Of a stretch of 64,000 nucleotides of DNA, positions 58,835 through 64,000 are shown piece by piece. The stretch is from Methyloligella sp050110875 (lineage in GTDB: Bacteria > Pseudomonadota > Alphaproteobacteria > Rhizobiales > Methyloligellaceae). Both the position numbers and the translations under genes were made by a program. How positions within the stretch are numbered: the first letter of the stretch is position 1; each line of letters opens with the position of its first letter. The DNA lies in assembly GCA_050110875.1 (NCBI GenBank), contig CP188828.1, positions 682,001 to 746,000 of the forward strand, given 5' to 3'. The notes beneath the pieces are model-generated. The model made no database searches. It saw nothing but the letters and a program-made list of their open reading frames with translations, and was not told the origin of the DNA.

Positions 58835-60760
58835 ATGACGCAGGCTTCCACCGACTTTCCTGCAACGAATGACGGCCATGCCGAGGCCAACGGGCATAGC
58901 CCGAAGACCTTCTGGACCCTGGCGCTGGGTTCCATGGGCGTCGTCTATGGGGATATCGGCACCAGCCCGCTCTATGCGTTCAAGGTCGCGCTGGTGGCTG
59001 CAGGCGACGAGTTCAGCGTCGCCCGCGCCAACGTTCTGGGCGTGCTGTCGCTGATCCTCTGGGCCCTGATCCTGGTGGTGACGATCAAATACGTGCTGAT
59101 CCTGCTTCGCGCCGACAATAGGGGCGAAGGCGGCACGCTCTCGCTGATGGCGCTGGCCCAGCGCACGCTGAAGAACGGCGCGGCACGCACGACCGTGATG
59201 ATCCTCGGTATGATCGCCGCGGCCCTGTTCTATGGCGATGCGCTGATCACGCCAGCGATCTCCGTCATCTCCGCCGTGGAAGGTCTGGAGGTCGCCGCGC
59301 CGCAGCTCGAGGCCTATGTGGTGCCGCTGACGATCCTGATCCTGTTCGGCCTGTTCGCCGTGCAGTCCCGGGGAACCGCGCTTGTGGCCGCCTATTTCGG
59401 GCCGGTGATGATGGTGTGGTTCACGGTGCTCGCCGGGCTCGGCATCTGGCATATCGCCGACGACCCCAGCGTTATCGCCGCGCTCAACCCCTATTATGCG
59501 GTTGCGTTCTTCATCGATCACGGGCTGATCGGCCTGCTGACCCTCGGCGCGGTCTTCCTTGCGGTCACCGGTGCCGAGGCGCTCTATGCGGATCTCGGCC
59601 ATTTCGGACGCAAGCCGATCCAGACGGCATGGCTGTTCTTCGTGCTGCCGGCGCTGGTGCTGAACTATTTCGGCCAGGGCGCGCTGGTGCTGTCCGATCC
59701 TTCGGCGCTCGATGCGCCGTTCTACAAGCTCGTGCCGTCCTGGGGACTCTACCCCGTCATCATTCTCGCCACGCTGGCCACGGTGATCGCCTCTCAGGCG
59801 GTGATCACGGGCGCCTTCTCGCTCACCCGCCAGGCGGTGCAGCTCGGCCTGCTGCCGCGCTTCCAGATCCTGCGCACGTCGGAGACCCAGGCCGGGCAGA
59901 TCTATATTCCGCGCATCCGGGCCCTGCTGCTGACCGGCGTGATCTTTCTCGTGCTGCTGTTCCGCTCGTCGGAAGGCCTCGCTCACGCCTACGGTCTCGC
60001 CGTTTCCGGCACGATGTTCGTGGACGGGCTGATGGCCTTCATCGTGATCTGGCGGGTCTGGAAATGGTCGATCTGGACGGCGGGGCTGATGATGATGCCG
60101 TTCATGCTGATCGATCTCTCCTTCATCAGCGCCAACTTCCTGAAGGTGCCGGAAGGCGGCTGGGTGCCGCTTCTGATCGGCGGCATGCTCGTGCTCATCA
60201 TGCTGACTTGGCGGAAAGGCGCCCGGATCCTCACCGACAAGACCCAGCGCATGGAGATGCCGGTGGAGGAGCTGATCGAGCAGCTTCAGAAAAGCTGTCC
60301 CCACCGGGTCCCCGGGACGGCGGTCTTCCTCACCGCGACACCAGGCAGCGCACCGACCGCCCTGCTTCACAGTCTCAAGCACTACAAGGTGCTGCACGAG
60401 AACAACGTCATCCTCACCATCCTCACCGAAGACGTGCCGCGGGTCTCGCTGCAGGACCGGGTGGAGATCAGCGAGATCGGCGAGAACTTCATGCGGGTAA
60501 TCCTGCATTTCGGCTTCATGGAGACGCCGAATATCCCGCGGGCGCTGGCCATCGCGCGGAAGCTCGGCTGGACTTTCGACATCATGTCCACCTCGTTCTT
60601 CCTATCGCGACGAACGCTGAAGCCGGATCAGCGGTCCGGCATGCCGATCTGGCAGGACAAGCTGTTCATCTTCCTGGCCCAGACGGCCGACGACGCCAGC
60701 AATTACTTCCAGCTTCCCACCGACCGGGTGGTGGAGATCGGAACCCAGGTGACGGTCTAG
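58835..60760 (+). CDS. kup: KUP-family potassium uptake protein
   Basis: The 641-residue protein opens with Gly-Val-Val-Tyr-Gly-Asp-Ile-Gly-Thr-Ser-Pro-Leu-Tyr, the KUP signature, followed by twelve membrane helices and a cytoplasmic C-terminal domain of about 170 residues. It is a low-affinity, proton-coupled K+ importer. Confidence 0.97.
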   Translation: MTQASTDFPATNDGHAEANGHSPKTFWTLALGSMGVVYGDIGTSPLYAFKVALVAAGDEFSVARANVLGVLSLILWALILVVTIKYVLILLRADNRGEGGTLSLMALAQRTLKNGAARTTVMILGMIAAALFYGDALITPAISVISAVEGLEVAAPQLEAYVVPLTILILFGLFAVQSRGTALVAAYFGPVMMVWFTVLAGLGIWHIADDPSVIAALNPYYAVAFFIDHGLIGLLTLGAVFLAVTGAEALYADLGHFGRKPIQTAWLFFVLPALVLNYFGQGALVLSDPSALDAPFYKLVPSWGLYPVIILATLATVIASQAVITGAFSLTRQAVQLGLLPRFQILRTSETQAGQIYIPRIRALLLTGVIFLVLLFRSSEGLAHAYGLAVSGTMFVDGLMAFIVIWRVWKWSIWTAGLMMMPFMLIDLSFISANFLKVPEGGWVPLLIGGMLVLIMLTWRKGARILTDKTQRMEMPVEELIEQLQKSCPHRVPGTAVFLTATPGSAPTALLHSLKHYKVLHENNVILTILTEDVPRVSLQDRVEISEIGENFMRVILHFGFMETPNIPRALAIARKLGWTFDIMSTSFFLSRRTLKPDQRSGMPIWQDKLFIFLAQTADDASNYFQLPTDRVVEIGTQVTV

Positions 60761-60798
60761 AGGCGCCCTCTCGGCGTCTGCTGCCGCCTTCTCTTCTC

Positions 60799-61758
60799 TC
60801 ACGCTTCCTGCTCGACCAGCCTTTCGCTGGCGAAGGCGACCGCCTCCGCGGGGCTTTCCACCCAATGCCAATCCGCCATGAAGCGGCGCGCCCAGGTGAG
60901 CTGCCGCTTGGCGTAGCGGCGGGACACGGTCTTGGCCTTCTCCACCGCCTCCTCGCGGGTCATCTCGCCCTTCATAACGGCCGTCAGCTCCGGCACGCCG
61001 TGGGCGCGCATGGCTGGAAGATCGGAGGGCAGGCCGAGATCGAGAAGCGCCCGCACCTCCTCCAGAGCTCCGAGCTCGAGCATGGCATCGAAGCGGCGAT
61101 CGATCTTGGCGTAGAGCGCGGCGCGATCCGGGGCGACGAGGATGCGCAAGACATGCGCCGGGGGCAGAAGCGGCGTGGCCTCTTCCGCCTGCCAATCGGC
61201 CAGGGAGACTCCAGTCGCATCGAACACCTCCAGGGCGCGCAGGATGCGCTGGGGATCGGTGGGGGAGAGACGCTTCGTCATTTCGGGATCGCGATCGGCG
61301 AGCTCGCCGTGCAGCTCTGCCACGCTCGCCGTGGCGGCTCGTGCCTGCCAGTGCTCTCGCACGGCGGCCGGGATTTCCGGCGTCGCGGCGAGGCCTTCGG
61401 TCAGCGCCTTGAAATAGAGCCCGGTGCCGCCGATGAGGATGGGAAGCCGGCCGCGGCGCTTCTCCTCGTCTAGGATCTCCTCAACATCCGCCAACCAACG
61501 GCCGACGGAATAGCGCTCCTTCGCGGAGACGGTGCCATAGAGCCTGTGGGGGACCAGCCGCTCCTCGTCGAGATTGGGGCGGGCGGTGATGATACGCAGC
61601 TCCTCGTAAACTTGCATGGAATCGGCATTGACCACGACACCGCCGAATCGCGAGGCGAGCTCCAGCGCGGCGCTGGACTTGCCGCTCGCCGTCGGTCCCG
61701 CGATGAGGACCGCCGTTATCGCTTGCTGCCCGGCTTGGTTCGCCACCCGGCCTCCCAC
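60799..61758 (-). CDS. miaA: tRNA dimethylallyltransferase
   Basis: The 319-residue enzyme has Gly-Pro-Thr-Ala-Ser-Gly-Lys-Ser (P-loop, about 21-28), Ala-Asp-Ser-Met-Gln-Val-Tyr, and Gly-Gly-Thr-Gly-Leu-Tyr. It adds dimethylallyl to A37 of tRNAs reading UNN codons. The start is GTG; 61746, a second GTG with GGGAGG just upstream, is a good alternative. Confidence 0.96.
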   Translation of the reverse strand: MGGRVANQAGQQAITAVLIAGPTASGKSSAALELASRFGGVVVNADSMQVYEELRIITARPNLDEERLVPHRLYGTVSAKERYSVGRWLADVEEILDEEKRRGRLPILIGGTGLYFKALTEGLAATPEIPAAVREHWQARAATASVAELHGELADRDPEMTKRLSPTDPQRILRALEVFDATGVSLADWQAEEATPLLPPAHVLRILVAPDRAALYAKIDRRFDAMLELGALEEVRALLDLGLPSDLPAMRAHGVPELTAVMKGEMTREEAVEKAKTVSRRYAKRQLTWARRFMADWHWVESPAEAVAFASERLVEQEA

Positions 61759-61844
61759 ATATTTTCTTCTTTCAGCCGGCGCGGAGTGTGCCGCCTTTAT
61801 CGAGGGAGGAAAAGCTCGGACTGGCGGGAAGCCAAAGGAGAATC

Positions 61845-63326
<1,482 letters not shown>

Positions 63327-63443
63327 TTCAATCTCTTAGCCGAAAGGGAATGCCCCCTCCCGACCGGCAGATCAAGCTGCCACGTGGCGGCATAGTGCTC
63401 AATCACCAAATTGGGAATACGCCGAATCGCCGGTTTTGGCGCC

Positions 63444-63629
63444 TTAGCCGCGGGCCAGCCAGACCACACCGAGACCGGCTGTCGCAGCAATAAGGCCAAC
63501 CAGGCGCAGACTCGATTCGGGCGCTTCGGCGGTCTTTTCCAGCATGGCGCGTCCCAAGCGCGGAGAAAGCGCCCAGAGCATTCCCTCAATCACGAGGACG
63601 AGACCGATGGCGCTTGCGAAGTCCTGCAT
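63444..63629 (-). CDS. DUF2065-family small membrane protein
   Basis: The 61-residue protein has two helices with Leu-Val-Ile-Glu-Gly-x-x-x-Ala-Leu-x-Pro and Arg-x-x-Gly-Leu. In many proteobacteria it lies directly after hflC, as here. Role unknown. Confidence 0.88.
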   Translation of the reverse strand: MQDFASAIGLVLVIEGMLWALSPRLGRAMLEKTAEAPESSLRLVGLIAATAGLGVVWLARG

Positions 63630-63635
63630 GCCTCG

Positions 63636-64000
63636 TTATTGCGCCGCTTCCGGCTGGGCGCCGGTATCCGCTCCACCGGGCGAGGCGCCTTCCTTATCCT
63701 TGGCGGCCTCGGAGCTTTGCCGGTCCTCTACCGTATCGGTGCTGGGCACTTCGAGGTCCGCGGAATCGTCTTCGATCTCGGAGGCCTCGGTATCCGGCGC
63801 CGCCTCATCGTCACTCGCATTTCCATTGTCGCCGCCTGGCACCGCCTTGCTGGTGTCCTTCGGCGCGAAGCTCGCATTGGGTGCAAGCCCCTGCTTCTCC
63901 ATGGCGGTGCTGCCAGGCGTCTCGGGACCGCCGGTGGCATCGTTGAAGTAGCGGAAGAACTGGGAATCCGGGCTCAGCAGAAAGCGCGTATCCGCCTCGC
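63636..64000 (-). CDS. hflC: HflC, protease modulator (3' part only)
   Basis: The gene runs off the right edge. The visible end reads Leu-Leu-Ser-Pro-Asp-Ser-Gln-Phe-Phe-Arg-Tyr-Phe, the conserved C-terminal motif of HflC, followed by about 95 mostly acidic, low-complexity residues. HflK/HflC form a membrane complex regulating FtsH. The acidic tail is long compared with E. coli HflC. Confidence 0.8.
   Translation of the reverse strand, partial: EADTRFLLSPDSQFFRYFNDATGGPETPGSTAMEKQGLAPNASFAPKDTSKAVPGGDNGNASDDEAAPDTEASEIEDDSADLEVPSTDTVEDRQSSEAAKDKEGASPGGADTGAQPEAAQ

Noticed and set aside
58775..60508. 577-codon His/Asp/Gln-rich frame antisense to kup
   Set aside because: Composition typical of a shadow frame; kup is unmistakable.

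Overview
The window is about 64 kb of GC-rich bacterial chromosome with densely packed genes and no phage, insertion sequence, rRNA or CRISPR. Gene content points to an alphaproteobacterium, probably Hyphomicrobiales-like. The evidence is adrenodoxin-type ferredoxin next to a thioredoxin-reductase-like ferredoxin-NADP reductase, the hflC / DUF2065 / Do-protease run, a leucine-rich leader peptide ahead of leuA, CtrA-like sites and typical short palindromic intergenic repeats. The genus cannot be fixed by reading alone.

Layout. 1-1058: no confident gene. 1059-5782: lipoprotein, ECF sigma / anti-sigma pair, a methyltransferase with a histone-H1-like basic tail, ferredoxin and its reductase. 5948-12395: an Hpt phosphotransfer protein, a 1198-residue membrane-anchored coiled-coil protein with 22-residue apolipoprotein-like repeats, a dipeptide epimerase and a CheZ-like phosphatase. 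12431-15411: glycosyltransferase, LpxH-like phosphoesterase and a fructosamine-kinase-like protein. 15412-16046: no ORF, but a good candidate for a minus-strand structured RNA with promoter and strong terminator. 16105-18636: B12 receptor gene btuB under a cobalamin riboswitch. 18750-34048: FAH-family hydrolase, thiD, ccdA, then a long minus-strand carbon cluster (glpX, prk, tkt, gap, pgk, fba, rpe, gph) that looks like a Calvin-cycle operon without RuBisCO in view, preceded by a peptide ABC transporter lacking ATPase genes. 34181-40712: biotin genes bioD-bioA, bioF-bioH-like-bioC, bioB, and a D-amino-acid transaminase. 40753-41097: a small ORF and a structured element ending in a perfect terminator. 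41227-44449: a copper-type uptake cluster (DUF2946, TonB receptor, YcnI/DUF1775). 44481-51374: assorted membrane and exported proteins, including an acidic beta-helix protein and an AT-rich, probably acquired membrane gene, plus tRNA-Lys and a cold-shock gene. 51624-58424: branched-chain amino-acid genes leuA (with leader peptide), ilvC, ilvH, ilvI. 58835-64000: kup, miaA, Do protease, DUF2065 and the 3' part of hflC.

How the genes work together. Three anabolic blocks are clear: triose/pentose phosphate interconversion, biotin synthesis from a BioC/BioH-type pimelate route, and leucine/valine/isoleucine synthesis with attenuation-type control of leuA. Two TonB receptors (B12 and probably copper) serve metal and cofactor import. 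No complete defence or secretion system was seen. The least-explained items are the 22-mer repeat protein and its signalling neighbours, the two putative structured RNAs, the divergent GlpX, the acidic beta-helix protein and the basic-tailed methyltransferase.
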